DNA of 64,000 nucleotides from Verrucomicrobiales bacterium (GCA_028293125.1 JAQGPJ010000061.1:62001-126000), one strand, 5' to 3'; positions 9,301 to 19,876 are shown, counted from the stretch's first letter. The notes: generated by a model from the sequence alone, not told the origin. Made by a program: numbers and translations.

Positions 9301-10823
9301 TGGCCGCGACGATCAAATTTCTGTTGGTGGATGATCTGGACGCCAATCTGCTGGCGCTGGAGGGGCTGCTGCGGCGCGACGGCCTCGAGCTGCTGAAGGC
9401 GCACTCCGGCATGGAGGCGCTGGAACTGCTGCTGCGGCACGATGTGGCGCTGGCTCTGCTGGATGTGCAGATGCCCGGCATGGATGGCTTTGAGCTGGCA
9501 GAGCTCATGCGGGGGGCCGAGCGCACGCGCAGCGTTCCTATCATCTTCCTGACCGCCGGGGCCATTGACCAGCAGCGGCGCTTCCGCGGCTACGAGGCCG
9601 GAGCGGTGGATTTTATTTTCAAGCCCATCGAGCCCCACATCCTCCAAAGCAAGACTCAGATTTTTTATGAGCTGGCCCGGCAGCGGGACGCTCTGCGGCG
9701 CACCGCCGAGGAGGCCCAGGCCGCCAGCCGCGCCAAGGACAACTTTCTGGCGGCCCTCAGCCATGAGCTGCGCACCCCGCTGACCCCGGTGCTCATGAGC
9801 GCCGCCGCCCTGCAGGAGGATGACCGGCTGCCGTCCGATGTGCTGGAGCAGCTGGCCATGATGGAGCGCAATATCGTCTTGGAGGCCCGGCTCATCGACG
9901 ACCTGCTGGACCTCACGCGCATTGTGAAGGGCAAGCTGGGCATCGATCCCGTGGTTTCCGATATCCACCGCCTCCTGACCCAGACCGGGGAGATCGTGAG
10001 CAGCGAGGCCCTTGATAAAAAGGTGCGCATCGGCATGGTGCTGGAGTCGCCGTGCCATCACACCATGGCCGACCCCGCCCGGCTCCAGCAGGTCTTCTGG
10101 AATCTGCTCAAGAACGCCGTCAAATTCACGCCCGCCGGCGGCACGGTGACGGTCACCACCCGCACGGACCACGACACCGGCAAACTCGTCATCAGCGTGG
10201 AGGACACCGGCATCGGCATCGCCCCGGAGTCCCTGCCGGTCATTTTCAACGCCTTCGAACAGGGCGGAGCGGACCCCCACCGCTTCGGCGGGTTGGGGCT
10301 GGGGCTAGCGATCTCCAAAACCATCGTGGAGCTGCACAGGGGCACGATCACGGCACACAGCGAAGGCCACGGCCGCGGCGCGGTCTTCACCATTTCTCTG
10401 CACCCCGCCCCTCAAACGGACCAGCCGGCCCCCTCACCGCCGACCACCACCGCCCCGCCCCTGCGGCTGCTGCTGGTGGAGGACCATACGGCGACGCGCG
10501 AGGCGCTGACCATCATGCTCCGGCGGGACGGCCACAACGTCACTCCCGCGTGCTGCATCCAGGAGGCGCTGGAGGCGGTGACGAAGGGGGACTTCCAGAT
10601 CCTCATCAGCGACATCGGTCTCCCCGACGGCAGCGGCATCGATCTCATGCGGGAAATCCGCCGCCGCCACTCCATTCCCGGCATTGTCCTGAGCGGCTAC
10701 GGCACCGAGGAGGACCAGCGCCGCAGCCGGGACGCGGGCTTTTCCGCCCACCTCATCAAGCCGGTGCGCATCGACAAGCTCCGGAGCGTTCTATCGCAGA
10801 TTCCGCTCAGCGGGCATTCCTGA
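9300..10823 (+). CDS. Hybrid response regulator/kinase: REC-HisKA-HATPase-REC
   Basis: A 507-residue cytoplasmic protein without membrane helices. The N-terminal receiver has Asp55 (LLDVQMPGMDGFE). HisKA is FLAALSHELRTPLT with His155. The ATPase domain has DTGIGI and GGLGLGLAIS. A Pro/Thr linker leads to a second receiver with Asp438 (SDIGLPDGSG). It has no input domain of its own, so it probably takes phosphoryl groups or signals from the membrane hybrid kinase at the head of the operon. The start codon overlaps the CheB stop. This is the last gene of the operon. Confidence 0.9.
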   Translation: MAATIKFLLVDDLDANLLALEGLLRRDGLELLKAHSGMEALELLLRHDVALALLDVQMPGMDGFELAELMRGAERTRSVPIIFLTAGAIDQQRRFRGYEAGAVDFIFKPIEPHILQSKTQIFYELARQRDALRRTAEEAQAASRAKDNFLAALSHELRTPLTPVLMSAAALQEDDRLPSDVLEQLAMMERNIVLEARLIDDLLDLTRIVKGKLGIDPVVSDIHRLLTQTGEIVSSEALDKKVRIGMVLESPCHHTMADPARLQQVFWNLLKNAVKFTPAGGTVTVTTRTDHDTGKLVISVEDTGIGIAPESLPVIFNAFEQGGADPHRFGGLGLGLAISKTIVELHRGTITAHSEGHGRGAVFTISLHPAPQTDQPAPSPPTTTAPPLRLLLVEDHTATREALTIMLRRDGHNVTPACCIQEALEAVTKGDFQILISDIGLPDGSGIDLMREIRRRHSIPGIVLSGYGTEEDQRRSRDAGFSAHLIKPVRIDKLRSVLSQIPLSGHS

Positions 10824-11041
10824 GTTTTTCGGGAAATCCGGCGGATGGCGGGTTCCGGCAGAGTCCGCTGAATCACGGTCTCCCAATTCCTCCCCATCAA
10901 TGACCGGATCCTGACAAAAGGTCCGCCACCACGCTGTTTCGCTGTTTCAGAGACAGAAGGAGCCGTAGCTCCGCTCCCTGTTGAACCCCTGTCCACGGCC
11001 GGCGCATTTTTCGCTGGCCTGGAACGGGCGGGCGGGCCAAA

Positions 11042-11980
11042 ATGACCTTTCTGAAATCTTATCATCCAACACGAAGGGCGGTTTGCCGCTGGTCGTTCCT
11101 CGCGGCTTTGGGCGCGGCGGGACCAGGAGCCCTCACGGCCCGGGGTCAGGCGCAGGGCCCCTCCCTGCGCACCGCCATGGAGCGGGTGTATCTGGACTGG
11201 ATGCAGGCCGTCAGCCACAAGGACGCCGTGCGCTGGGGAGCGGCCACCTCCCGCTACCGGCAGATGTGCCTGCGGAATCAGGTGGTGTCTCTGAAACAGC
11301 CTTGGCCCCAAGCGGTTTTCCGGTCGTTTTTCCGGGCTCCGCAGATCGGGCGGCTGCGGTTTGTGGACGCCTCGGCCGCCGGTCCGGTGGGCCGGTTGGT
11401 GTATTTCGGCCAAGTGGACTTCGGTTTTGTGGATGGCGAGGTCACGCCGGAGAACCCCCTGATGCTGTATTTTCTGAAGGAGGACGGCGGCTGGAAGTTC
11501 AACACCCTCCAGTATGTGAATCTGAGCGGTGACGAGGCGCTGAAGCGGGATATCCGCGCCGGCGGCAAAGAGTGGCTGAACCGGCCGGACTTCGCCATGG
11601 ACCCACGGCCTCCGGCCATGCCCAAGCCCTGTCCCGAACCTTATCAGGTGGCCACCATTTCCGTACTGGCCAATGGCTGCCGGGTGACGGTGGAGGTGAA
11701 TGACGGCCTGCATCAGGAGACCGTGGAGAATACCTCCGCCGACCACGTGATCATCGGCGGCCTGCGCAAGGGCGCGAACAAGGTCACGGTTTACCCACTG
11801 CCCAGCGCCATCGGCCAGAACGGGCCATCGGATCTGCGGATCAGGGTCATGGCCAAAACCGGCAACCCGCAGGCACCCCACGCCCTGCTGCTGAACTGGA
11901 AAATTCCTCCCGCTCCTTGGAAGAGCTCCTACGAGCTGAGTGTTTTTCTGAAGAGCGCCTACTCCGTGGGCGGCCCCTGA
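11042..11980 (+). CDS. Secreted hypothetical protein with a twin-arginine-like signal
   Basis: A 312-residue protein of no recognised family. The N-terminus (TRRAVCRWSFLAALGAAGPG) has a twin arginine followed by a hydrophobic segment and an Ala-x-Gly-Gln region, resembling a Tat or Sec signal. The middle holds a hydrophobic-aromatic domain (YFLKEDGGWKFNTLQYVNL), reminiscent of small NTF2-like folds, and the C-terminal third looks beta-rich. The gene follows a 218-bp gap after the kinase operon, and msrB lies 72 bp downstream in the same direction. Function unknown. Confidence 0.7.
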   Translation: MTFLKSYHPTRRAVCRWSFLAALGAAGPGALTARGQAQGPSLRTAMERVYLDWMQAVSHKDAVRWGAATSRYRQMCLRNQVVSLKQPWPQAVFRSFFRAPQIGRLRFVDASAAGPVGRLVYFGQVDFGFVDGEVTPENPLMLYFLKEDGGWKFNTLQYVNLSGDEALKRDIRAGGKEWLNRPDFAMDPRPPAMPKPCPEPYQVATISVLANGCRVTVEVNDGLHQETVENTSADHVIIGGLRKGANKVTVYPLPSAIGQNGPSDLRIRVMAKTGNPQAPHALLLNWKIPPAPWKSSYELSVFLKSAYSVGGP

Positions 11981-12052
11981 AATCTGAAAACCCGGACCGT
12001 CTTTCCCACGTAATTCATTCACAAGCACCTGCACCGCACCGCCGCCCGCCCT

Positions 12053-12754
12053 ATGACTCCGATTCCCGCTCTGAAAGCTCTGATCTCCCGGATGACGCTG
12101 CGCCGCAGCCTTCAGGCCTTGTGTCTGGGTGTCCTTGTGTCCGCCCTCATCAGCCATGCCGCAGAGCCCTCCGCCGCGGATGGCAAAAAGGAATCCGCAT
12201 CCGCGGTCGATGCCGTCAAAAAAGCCATGTTTGAAGAAAATCTCAAAAAGCTCACCCCCATCCAGCGCCAAGTCACTCAGAACAACGGCACGGAGCCGGC
12301 CTTCCGCAATGAGTTCTGGAACAACCACCGCGAAGGCATTTACGTCGATATCGTCTCCGGCAAGCCCCTGTTCTCCTCCTTGGAGAAGTACGACAGCGGC
12401 TGCGGCTGGCCCAGCTTCACCAAGCCGATCGAGGGCAGCGAGGTTCTGGAGAAAAAGGACACCACCCACGGCATGATCCGCACGGAGGTGCGCAGCAAAA
12501 CCGCCGACTCCCATCTCGGCCACGTTTTCGACGACGGTCCCGCCGACAAGGGGGGGCTGCGCTACTGCATCAACTCTGCCTCCCTGAAATTCATTCCGAA
12601 GGAGGACCTCGAAAAAGCTGGCTACGGATCCTACGCCAAACTTTTCGCTAAAACGGAGGAGGCCAAAAAGCTGGAAACCAAAGAAGCCGCTGCTCCGGCT
12701 GCGGCTACGGCTCCTGCTGCACCCACGCCTGCCGGCGGTGGGGAGGGCAAGTGA
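12053..12754 (+). CDS. msrB: Exported peptide-methionine (R)-S-oxide reductase
   Basis: A 233-residue protein: an N-terminal signal-like segment, a complete MsrB domain, and an Ala/Pro-rich tail. MsrB reduces the R form of methionine sulfoxide in proteins. The catalytic Cys172 lies in RYCINSASL and the resolving Cys117 in [20 protein letters not shown] is the conserved His motif. The two CxxC zinc pairs of many MsrB proteins are absent, so this is the zinc-free two-cysteine type. The export signal points to repair of oxidised envelope proteins. No MsrA is nearby. Confidence 0.93.
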   Translation: MTPIPALKALISRMTLRRSLQALCLGVLVSALISHAAEPSAADGKKESASAVDAVKKAMFEENLKKLTPIQRQVTQNNGTEPAFRNEFWNNHREGIYVDIVSGKPLFSSLEKYDSGCGWPSFTKPIEGSEVLEKKDTTHGMIRTEVRSKTADSHLGHVFDDGPADKGGLRYCINSASLKFIPKEDLEKAGYGSYAKLFAKTEEAKKLETKEAAAPAAATAPAAPTPAGGGEGK

Positions 12755-12925
12755 TTTCCGCGCCTTTCTTTCTCTGTTTCCTTCAAGTACGCCCACGCAC
12801 GAGGTTGCGCGGCGACCTGACCGGATACCCGCCGGCGGGGAAGTCATCGGACTTCCGGATTTCCGTTGAATGAGGGATGGAAAGGATGCCATTGACACCC
12901 TTTCCCGCCCGCACTATGCCAGCTT

Positions 12926-13936
12926 GTGAAACTTTTCACAAAGTCACGCGCCTCAGCGGCGCTCAAGTTTCCTTTTCAACTGATCGCCGATCAGCTGCGG
13001 GAGGTCGAGGACCAGATCAAAGCGGAAGCGAATGCCTTCGATCCCGCGGTGGAAGGTTATATCTCCTATGTGTTGGGCACCAGCGGCAAGCGCATCCGCC
13101 CGGCCTTGGCGCTGCTGGTGGGCGGCGCCTGCGGGGTGCCGAACGCGGATCACCAGAAGCTCGGCATCGTGCTGGAGCTGATCCATCTGGCCACCCTTGT
13201 GCACGACGATATCATGGACGGGGCGGCCCTGCGCCGCTCCCAGCCCACCGCCGCCGCCAAGTGGGGCAACAGCCTGAGCGTGCTCCTGGGCGACTGCCTG
13301 TTCGCTCATGCGCTGGAGCTGGCGGCCAGTTTCGACAGCACCCACATCAGCCGGAAAATCGCCCGCTCGTCCAATGAGGTCTGCACCGGGGAAATCCTCC
13401 AGACGCAGCGCCGGTTCGACCTGAGCATGACCATTCCGGATTATTTCCGCATCATCAGCATGAAGACGGCGGCGCTGTTCGCCTCCGCGGCGGAGCTGTC
13501 CGCCTGGCTGAGCGGCGCCAGCTCCGAGGTGCAGGAGAACATGCGGAAATACGGCGACCTGCTGGGCACCGCCTATCAGATTTACGACGACTGCCTGGAC
13601 CTCACCGGCAACGAGGAGCAGGCCGGCAAGACGCTGGGCACGGATCTGGTGAAGGGCAAGCTTACCCTGCCCATCCTTTACCTGCTGGAGGAAAGCTCGG
13701 AGGAGCAGCGCAGCCAGCTGAACACCCTTATCCTGCGGCAGGAGCCCATCGATATCAGCATTATCGCCGGGATCGCCGGCTACGCTGGGGCCATCCGCCG
13801 CTCCGTGGCCACCGCCCGCGGCATGCTGGACGAGGCCCGCGAGGCTGTGGCCATCCTGCCGGAGAACGACCACACCACCGCGCTGAACGGAATCACGGAC
13901 TATCTGGACTCCCTGCTGGAGAACTGCAAAGCCTGA
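12926..13936 (+). CDS. ispB: Polyprenyl (all-trans) diphosphate synthase
   Basis: A 336-residue isoprenyl synthase starting at GTG. The two Asp-rich metal-binding motifs are present: DDIMD at residues 94-98 after LATLVH, and DDCLD at 221-225 within YQIYDDCLDLTG. GKRIRPAL near residue 50 binds isopentenyl diphosphate. The enzyme extends isoprenoid chains, most likely for the quinone side chain. The bulky residues before the first motif fit a long-chain product, but chain length cannot be read reliably. The symbol follows the octaprenyl synthase family. It is monocistronic and convergent with the next gene. Confidence 0.88.
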   Translation: MKLFTKSRASAALKFPFQLIADQLREVEDQIKAEANAFDPAVEGYISYVLGTSGKRIRPALALLVGGACGVPNADHQKLGIVLELIHLATLVHDDIMDGAALRRSQPTAAAKWGNSLSVLLGDCLFAHALELAASFDSTHISRKIARSSNEVCTGEILQTQRRFDLSMTIPDYFRIISMKTAALFASAAELSAWLSGASSEVQENMRKYGDLLGTAYQIYDDCLDLTGNEEQAGKTLGTDLVKGKLTLPILYLLEESSEEQRSQLNTLILRQEPIDISIIAGIAGYAGAIRRSVATARGMLDEAREAVAILPENDHTTALNGITDYLDSLLENCKA

Positions 13937-13937
13937 A

Positions 13938-13951
13938 GCCCGGCCCCGGGC
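13938..13951. terminator. GC palindrome after the polyprenyl synthase gene
   Basis: The palindrome gcccggccccgggc begins two bases after the stop, between convergent genes. The stem is six G:C pairs but no T tract follows, so it is only a weak terminator candidate. Confidence 0.25.
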
Positions 13952-14051
13952 GGGCGGTGATTTGACCCGGTGATTCCTGTCCGGAAACAGGGTGCATATG
14001 GATACGGGGCGATGTCCGCCGCTCCGTCCATCCACGCTCGCGCCCCCCCTT

Positions 14052-15035
14052 TCAGAACCGCGGATATCCCGGCATCGGAGCCCCGGAGGACAGGGTGGTT
14101 CTGACGGGCCGGTCGTACACGCACATGATATACACCATGAGCGCCAGCACGAGGATGGCTCCAAATCCGCAGGTGGCGAAGGCCCCGGCGATGAGGATGA
14201 AGGGCATGAAGATGGTCAGGATGACCACCGTCCGTGTTGGCGGGACCTCAAAGGGCAGCAGATAAATCTTCAAGTGCGCCCGGCCCAGCTGCAGACCGGT
14301 GATGGCGAAAAGCAGATGCAGCACCAAGGCGTAGCAGAAAACATAAACCTGCACCAGCAGCTCGCTGCCCAGGGAGGTGCCGCCGGCGCTGTTGATCACA
14401 CCCTCCGTGGCCGTGGTGGCCAGCAGCAGGCAGAATCCGGAATAGCAGATAAGGACAAACTTGATGCCCAGGCCGGGATAGCCGCTGACCCCCAGCACGG
14501 TCCCCGCCATGCCCATGGCCGCCGCAAACACCGACAGGCAGGTGAGCAGATTCTGCCACAGCTCCACCCCGCCAAGAAAGTAGCGCACCAGCATGTAGGG
14601 CACCAGCGACAGCAGGGCCAGCAGCGTCAGCGCCCCCTGTACCAGCCACTTCCCCCGCACGATCTGCCAGCGCGACATGCCCCCCAGCAGCAGCAGCTCC
14701 GTATTGCCCCGCAGCGCCTCCTCCCGCAGGGACTCCATGACGCGCATGGGCATGACGCCGGCGACCACGATGTAGATCATCATCCAGAACAGGCCCGGGT
14801 GCCCCCCGGCCGCCCACGCCAGACCGGGGGCGGCCCCGGCCCCGGGCCCGGTGTGCAGCAGAATCAGATACTCCAGAGCCACCGTGCCCAACGCCAGCAG
14901 GTGCAGGAAAAGAAAGGGCATCACAAACCACTTTGCCCGCAGTCCCTGCCTCATCTCCTTGACCAGCATGGGAGGCCAGCGGTCTGTAAAGTCGGACAGG
15001 CGATCGGGAAGGGTGGACGGCGCTGATGAGGTCAC
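14052..15035 (-). CDS. ABC-2-type multispanning membrane protein (permease-like)
   Basis: A 327-residue integral membrane protein starting at GTG. After a cytoplasmic start with PPMLVKEMRQGLRAKWF, typical of ABC-2 permease subunits, there are about six or seven hydrophobic helices. They are separated by a basic loop (MRVMESLREEALRGNTELLL) that is also common in this family. No ATPase gene is adjacent, so the partner must be elsewhere. The transported substrate is unknown. The gene is convergent with the polyprenyl synthase and divergent from topB. Confidence 0.72.
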   Translation of the reverse strand: MTSSAPSTLPDRLSDFTDRWPPMLVKEMRQGLRAKWFVMPFLFLHLLALGTVALEYLILLHTGPGAGAAPGLAWAAGGHPGLFWMMIYIVVAGVMPMRVMESLREEALRGNTELLLLGGMSRWQIVRGKWLVQGALTLLALLSLVPYMLVRYFLGGVELWQNLLTCLSVFAAAMGMAGTVLGVSGYPGLGIKFVLICYSGFCLLLATTATEGVINSAGGTSLGSELLVQVYVFCYALVLHLLFAITGLQLGRAHLKIYLLPFEVPPTRTVVILTIFMPFILIAGAFATCGFGAILVLALMVYIMCVYDRPVRTTLSSGAPMPGYPRF

Positions 15036-15278
15036 GGCCCTTCTATAACCATGATTTCCGGAAAGGGAAGTCCATCCCGGGCCAACGCCGCCGCCTGCGA
15101 ATGATGTTCCCCCGCCGCCCCCGCCGGCGTTCCGCGTTATAAAGTTGCTGTTGTTTATCCTTCATTCTGAATCCCCTATGCCGCCATCCCGGCTCCGCCA
15201 TTTGCATTTTGCAAAAAACACCTCCAAGGTGGGCGGCTCCGCCCGCCCCGTCCGCTTATCCCTTTTATCTTCCTCCTC

Positions 15279-17939
15279 ATGGGAAAAACCCTGATCATCG
15301 CCGAAAAACCCAGCGTCGCCACCGATCTTGCCCGCGTGCTGGGCAAACTGCCGGGCATGACCAAATTTGAGAAGGAGAAGGACTACTTTGAGAATGACAC
15401 CCATATCATCTCCTCCGCAGTCGGCCATCTGCTGGAGCTGGCGCTGCCGGAATCCCTGGACGGCAAAAAGCCCAAATGGAATTTTGAGAGCCTGCCCATC
15501 CTGCCGGACCATTTCGCGCTGAACCCCATTGAAAAATCCGCGGACCGCCTGGGGGTCCTCAAGCGGCTGATCAAGCGGAGCGACGTCACCGCCATCATCA
15601 ACGCCTGCGACGCCGGGCGTGAGGGGGAGCTCATCTTCCGCTACATCATCCAATCCGCCGGCAGCAAAAAACCGGTGCAGCGTCTGTGGATGCAGAGCAT
15701 GACGACGGACGCCATCACCGCCGCCTATAAAAATCTGCGCTCGGACCACGACATGCAGCCTCTGGCGGACGCCGCCGTGTGCCGCAGCGAGAGCGACTGG
15801 CTGGTGGGCATCAACAGCACCCGCGCCCTGACCGCCTTCAATTCCCGGAACGGCGGATTTATGAAAACCCCGGTGGGCCGCGTGCAAACCCCCACCTTGG
15901 CCATTCTCGCCAGCCGCGCCAAGGAGATCGCCGCCTTCGTGCCCCGCGCCTATTGGGAGGTTTTCGGGGACTTCCAAGTCACTGCCGGGGAATACCGGGG
16001 CCGCTGGTTCAATGAGGCTTTCAAAAAGGATGACACCGATCCCCATGCCCGCCCCGAGCGCCTGTGGGACGCCGGCGAGGCCGAGGCCATCCGGCTGCGC
16101 ACGGAGGGCAAGCCTGGCAAAATCGAGGAAACCCGCAAACCCGCCAAGCAGGCCCCGCCCCAGCTTTACGATCTGACCAGCCTGCAGCGCGAGGCCAGCA
16201 ACCGCTTCGGCTTCAGCGCCCGCCGCACCCTGCAGCTGGCCCAGGCGCTTTACGAGGCCCACAAGGTGCTGACCTATCCCAGAACGGACTCCAAGTATCT
16301 CCCGGACGACTACTTGGGCACGGTGAAGGGAGTCGTCTCCACTTTTGCGGGCATGCGGCCGTCCGACAGCGATGCCATGGCTGACGACCTGAGCCGGCAC
16401 GCCGCCACCGCCTTGGGCAAAAACTATATCAATCTGAACCGGCGTGTTTTTGACACTGGAAAGGTCAGCGACCACTTCGCCATTATCCCTACCGGGCAGA
16501 TCCCGAAAAAGCTTAGCCCGGAGGAGGGCAAGATTTTTGACATGGTCACCCGCCGCTTCATCGCGGTGTTTTTCCCCTCCGCCGAGTTTGAACTGACCAC
16601 CCGCATCACCCGCGTGGGAAGCGACGCCTTCAAAACTGACGGCAAGGTCATGCGCGCGCCCGGCTGGCTGGAGGTCTATGGCCGTCAGGCCGCCGCCGAC
16701 GGCGAGCAGTCCATCGTGCCCGCGAGGGATGGCGAGCCCGCCCAGCCCGTGGCGGTCACTGCGGAGGAAAACGTCACCAAACCGCCGGCCCAATTCACGG
16801 AGGCCACCCTGCTCTCCACCATGGAGGCCGCCGGCAAGCTGGTGGACGACGACGAGCTGCGCGAGGCTATGAGCGAGCGCGGCCTGGGCACTCCCGCCAC
16901 CCGCGCGGCCACCATTGAGGGCCTGATTTTCGAGCAGTACATCCTCCGCAACGGGCGCGAGCTCATCGCCACGCCCAAAGGCATCAGCCTCATCGACCAG
17001 CTCGGCGAGATCGGCGTGGACGTGCTGACGTCGCCGGAGATGACCGGCGACTGGGAATTCAAGCTGAAGCAGATGGAGGCCGGCAAGCTGGACCGTCCCA
17101 CCTTCATGAACCAGATCCGCCGTCTGACGACGGATGTGGTGGACCGCACCCGGCAGTACGCCCTCGTGGCCAAAACCCGCGAGTATGACGACCTGCCGGT
17201 GACCTGCCCGAACTGCGGGGAGAAATCCCTCAAACAGACGGACAAGGCCTTCCAGTGCCGCAACCCGGACTGTGGATTCCGCGTCTTCAAAACCGTCGCC
17301 GGTCGGGTCCTCACGGAGGAGGAGGCCATCACCCTCATCTCCACCCGCCACGTCGGCCCGCTGGAGGGGTTCCGGAACCGCTTCGGTCAGGAATTCGCCG
17401 CCGGCTTGGAGCTCACCCCGGACTTCAAGGTCGGATTCCAGTTCCAGAAAACCGAGGTCCAGGAAAAGCAGGCGGAGGCCTTGGAGGACCGCGGCAATGC
17501 CCTGTGCCCCTGCCCGGTCTGCAAACTGGCCGGACGCGACCGCATGATCTTCGACACCGAGACGGCCTACATCTGCGAAAGCCAGATCCGCAACGACGAC
17601 GACGCTTGCAAGCCCAAAGCCAAGCTGTCCAAGGAGATGTGCCAGTTCCAGATCTCCCCCGCCCAGGCGGTGAAGTACTTCACGGAGGGCAAAACCGACC
17701 TGATCGACAAGTTCGTCTCCAAGAAAGGCCGCCCCTTCACCGCCCGCCTCGTCTGCAAAACCGAGGGTTCCCGCATGCTGGACTGGGAATTCCCCGAACG
17801 CGAGCCCAAGGAGGGCAAAGAGGGCGCGGCACCTCCGCGCAAGCGCCCCGCCGCAGGCCCCGGCGGCAGTTACGCCGCCAAAAAAACAGCCGGCGCCCGC
17901 AAATCCCCGGCCCGCAAAGCTGCCCCAAAACGCAGCTGA
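15279..17939 (+). CDS. topB: DNA topoisomerase III (type IA)
   Basis: An 886-residue type IA topoisomerase. The TOPRIM part starts with [18 protein letters not shown] and has [13 protein letters not shown]. The nucleophile is Tyr333 in [27 protein letters not shown] and [12 protein letters not shown] are further family boxes. The C-terminus has zinc-binding cysteines (CPNCGE, then CRNPDC) and a TopB-type repeat (CPCPVCK). It ends in a Lys/Ala/Arg/Pro-rich basic tail, as in many TopB proteins. It passes single strands to decatenate DNA. The ATG follows a weak purine site (cttcctcctc). Confidence 0.95.
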   Translation: MGKTLIIAEKPSVATDLARVLGKLPGMTKFEKEKDYFENDTHIISSAVGHLLELALPESLDGKKPKWNFESLPILPDHFALNPIEKSADRLGVLKRLIKRSDVTAIINACDAGREGELIFRYIIQSAGSKKPVQRLWMQSMTTDAITAAYKNLRSDHDMQPLADAAVCRSESDWLVGINSTRALTAFNSRNGGFMKTPVGRVQTPTLAILASRAKEIAAFVPRAYWEVFGDFQVTAGEYRGRWFNEAFKKDDTDPHARPERLWDAGEAEAIRLRTEGKPGKIEETRKPAKQAPPQLYDLTSLQREASNRFGFSARRTLQLAQALYEAHKVLTYPRTDSKYLPDDYLGTVKGVVSTFAGMRPSDSDAMADDLSRHAATALGKNYINLNRRVFDTGKVSDHFAIIPTGQIPKKLSPEEGKIFDMVTRRFIAVFFPSAEFELTTRITRVGSDAFKTDGKVMRAPGWLEVYGRQAAADGEQSIVPARDGEPAQPVAVTAEENVTKPPAQFTEATLLSTMEAAGKLVDDDELREAMSERGLGTPATRAATIEGLIFEQYILRNGRELIATPKGISLIDQLGEIGVDVLTSPEMTGDWEFKLKQMEAGKLDRPTFMNQIRRLTTDVVDRTRQYALVAKTREYDDLPVTCPNCGEKSLKQTDKAFQCRNPDCGFRVFKTVAGRVLTEEEAITLISTRHVGPLEGFRNRFGQEFAAGLELTPDFKVGFQFQKTEVQEKQAEALEDRGNALCPCPVCKLAGRDRMIFDTETAYICESQIRNDDDACKPKAKLSKEMCQFQISPAQAVKYFTEGKTDLIDKFVSKKGRPFTARLVCKTEGSRMLDWEFPEREPKEGKEGAAPPRKRPAAGPGGSYAAKKTAGARKSPARKAAPKRS

Positions 17940-18008
17940 CCGTCCGTCCGCCGGCGGGCGGGTTGAAGAACCACCACCGTGGGCGGCCCGGACACGGGGT
18001 GCCGGCCT

Positions 18009-18075
18009 TGCCATCAGCGTCGCCGTCGCCGTCGCCCTTACCATCACCATCACTGCCGCCGCCATCCCCGCCGCC
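18009..18075. repeat. Triplet-rich low-complexity tract between topB and moaC
   Basis: Runs of gtcgcc, accatc and gccgcc triplets occupy the 206-bp space between topB and moaC. The + strand is open here in frame with moaC, so the tract could also be read as an N-terminal extension, but no good start lies ahead of it. Confidence 0.5.
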
Positions 18076-18145
18076 TGCGCCTTCGGAACCATCCCTGTTC
18101 CTGCCCCTTTCCCCGCCTATCCCATCCCATTCCGCTTTCCCACCC

Positions 18146-18604
18146 ATGTCCCGTCTGTCCCATCTCGATGACACCGGTGCCGCCCGGATGGTGGATGTCT
18201 CCGCCAAGCCAGTGGTGGCCCGCGAGGCCGTGGCCGAGGGCACCGTTCTCCTCCAGCCGGAAACCTTGGACCTGATCCGCGCCGGGAAAATGCCCAAAGG
18301 CGAGGTTCTGGCCACCGCCCGCATCGCCGGCATCCAGGGGGCCAAGCGCACTGCGGACTGGATTCCCCTCTGCCATCCCCTTCCCCTGTCGGGCATTGCC
18401 GTGACCTTCAGCGACCACCCCCACGGCCTGACCATTACCGCTACCGTCCGCACCACGGCCCGCACCGGGGTCGAGATGGAGGCCCTGACCGCCGTCTCCG
18501 CCACCGCCCTGACCCTTTACGACATGTGCAAGGCCGTGGACAAAACAATGTCTATAGAGGGCATCCGCCTCGTCTCCAAGACCAAGGCGGAGAACGGGGG
18601 CTGA
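18146..18604 (+). CDS. moaC: Cyclic pyranopterin monophosphate synthase
   Basis: A 152-residue MoaC, close to the usual 160. It starts [19 protein letters not shown] and includes the conserved [19 protein letters not shown]-like segment with the CHPLPLSG metal/substrate box, [15 protein letters not shown], and [10 protein letters not shown] near the C-terminus. It converts the MoaA product into cyclic pyranopterin monophosphate for molybdenum cofactor. No other moa gene lies in this window. The ATG at 18146 matches the family N-terminus, although the frame is open far upstream. Confidence 0.95.
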   Translation: MSRLSHLDDTGAARMVDVSAKPVVAREAVAEGTVLLQPETLDLIRAGKMPKGEVLATARIAGIQGAKRTADWIPLCHPLPLSGIAVTFSDHPHGLTITATVRTTARTGVEMEALTAVSATALTLYDMCKAVDKTMSIEGIRLVSKTKAENGG

Positions 18605-18676
18605 CCCGGAATTTCCAGAGTCAGGCTTCTGAAACCGAATCCGCCTCCGGTTACCCGGCCAGCGCCGGCATGGGTT

Positions 18677-19738
18677 TCAATCCTCCTCCCCCGCCGGCAC
18701 CGCTCTCTGGCCGTAGGAAGCCGGAGCCAAGGGCTGCGGCAGGGGCTCCAGCGCCAGGGGTTCGCCGTGGTCCAGGAAGTCCCGGCAGATGGCGAAGAAC
18801 TCCTCCCGCGATCCGGCGCGGCGCAGGCGGTGGAGGAATTGCCCGTCGCCGGGGATGCCGGCTCCCAGGAAATTGAGATAGCGCTTCATGGAGTGCACAT
18901 GGGGCACCTCCTGCGACTCCTCATGCCACGTTTCATCCCAGAGCGAATGGATGTACTCCAGCACTTGGCGGCCGGTGGGCAGCCGCACCGGCTGACCCGC
19001 GCGGTGCTGGCGGATCTGCTGGAACAGCCAAGGGTTCCGGATGGCGCCCCGGCCGATCATCAGCCCTTGGGCCCCGGTCAGGCGCAGGGTCTCCTCCGCC
19101 ATTTCCGGCGTGGAGACATTGCCGTTGGCCAGCACCGGACAGTCCAGAGCCGAGGCCACGGCGCGGATGGCGTCGTAGTGGATGCCGCCCCGGTACATCT
19201 CCCTCACCGTGCGTCCGTGCACGGTGACCAGATCAGGCCGGTGCTTCCGCAGCAGCGGCACCAAGCCGTCGATGACGGAGGAGTCGAAACCAATGCGGGT
19301 TTTCACCGTGAAGCGTCCCGGAATGGCGTCGCGCATGGCCCCCAGCAGGCGGTCCACCAAGGGCAGATCCCGCAGCAGCCCGCCGCCGGCGCACTTTTTA
19401 TAGACCACGGGGGCCGGGCAGCCGAGATTGAGGTCGATGGCCGCGATGGGCAGCTCCCGCAGCGCCTTGATGGTCCGCAGTATAGGCGGGATGTCATTGC
19501 CGATCACCTGGGCGATCACGGGACGCCTAGTGGGGTTCCGGCGGATGGAGTCCACGATCCATGTCTCGGGCCGGGAGACGGAATGCACCCGCATGAACTC
19601 CGTGTAATACAGGTCCACACCGCCATACCGTGACATGATCCGCCAGAAAGGCAGATGGGTCACGTCCTGCATGGGTGCCAGAGCCAGTGGCGGCTCCGGC
19701 CCTGCGAGCACGGCGTCAAAGTCGGCTTGGGGATTCAC
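18677..19738 (-). CDS. dus: tRNA-dihydrouridine synthase
   Basis: A 353-residue flavin-dependent Dus enzyme starting at GTG. It opens with LALAPMQDVTHLPFWRIM, an FMN-binding APM motif. The catalytic cysteine sits in LNLGCPAPVVYKKCAGGGLL. VKTRIGFD, VTVHGRTVREMYRG and PVLANGNVSTPEMA are further Dus boxes, and GLMIGRGAIRNPWLF ends the barrel. It reduces uridine to dihydrouridine in tRNA. The subfamily (A, B or C) cannot be decided safely. It is convergent with moaC and divergent from the antitoxin-like gene. Confidence 0.93.
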   Translation of the reverse strand: MNPQADFDAVLAGPEPPLALAPMQDVTHLPFWRIMSRYGGVDLYYTEFMRVHSVSRPETWIVDSIRRNPTRRPVIAQVIGNDIPPILRTIKALRELPIAAIDLNLGCPAPVVYKKCAGGGLLRDLPLVDRLLGAMRDAIPGRFTVKTRIGFDSSVIDGLVPLLRKHRPDLVTVHGRTVREMYRGGIHYDAIRAVASALDCPVLANGNVSTPEMAEETLRLTGAQGLMIGRGAIRNPWLFQQIRQHRAGQPVRLPTGRQVLEYIHSLWDETWHEESQEVPHVHSMKRYLNFLGAGIPGDGQFLHRLRRAGSREEFFAICRDFLDHGEPLALEPLPQPLAPASYGQRAVPAGEED

Positions 19739-19876
19739 GTCGCATCCCTCCGGCGGCTGTGCGACTCCGGCAAGCGTGATGGAGGCGAAAGCCCTGCTTC
19801 TGAAAGGATGTCCTGTCGAGGTGTGATTTCAGGCGGCAGTTCTTGCCGGAATCTTTAAAGATGGGATTTTCCGTGT

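Noticed and set aside
10697-12898. Minus-strand open frame opposite the hypothetical gene and msrB
   Set aside because: msrB and the secreted protein on the plus strand have clear signatures. The minus frame has none.
15162-18092. Long minus-strand frame opposite topB
   Set aside because: It is a shadow of the topB coding strand. The topB motifs and start are clear and the minus text has no family features.
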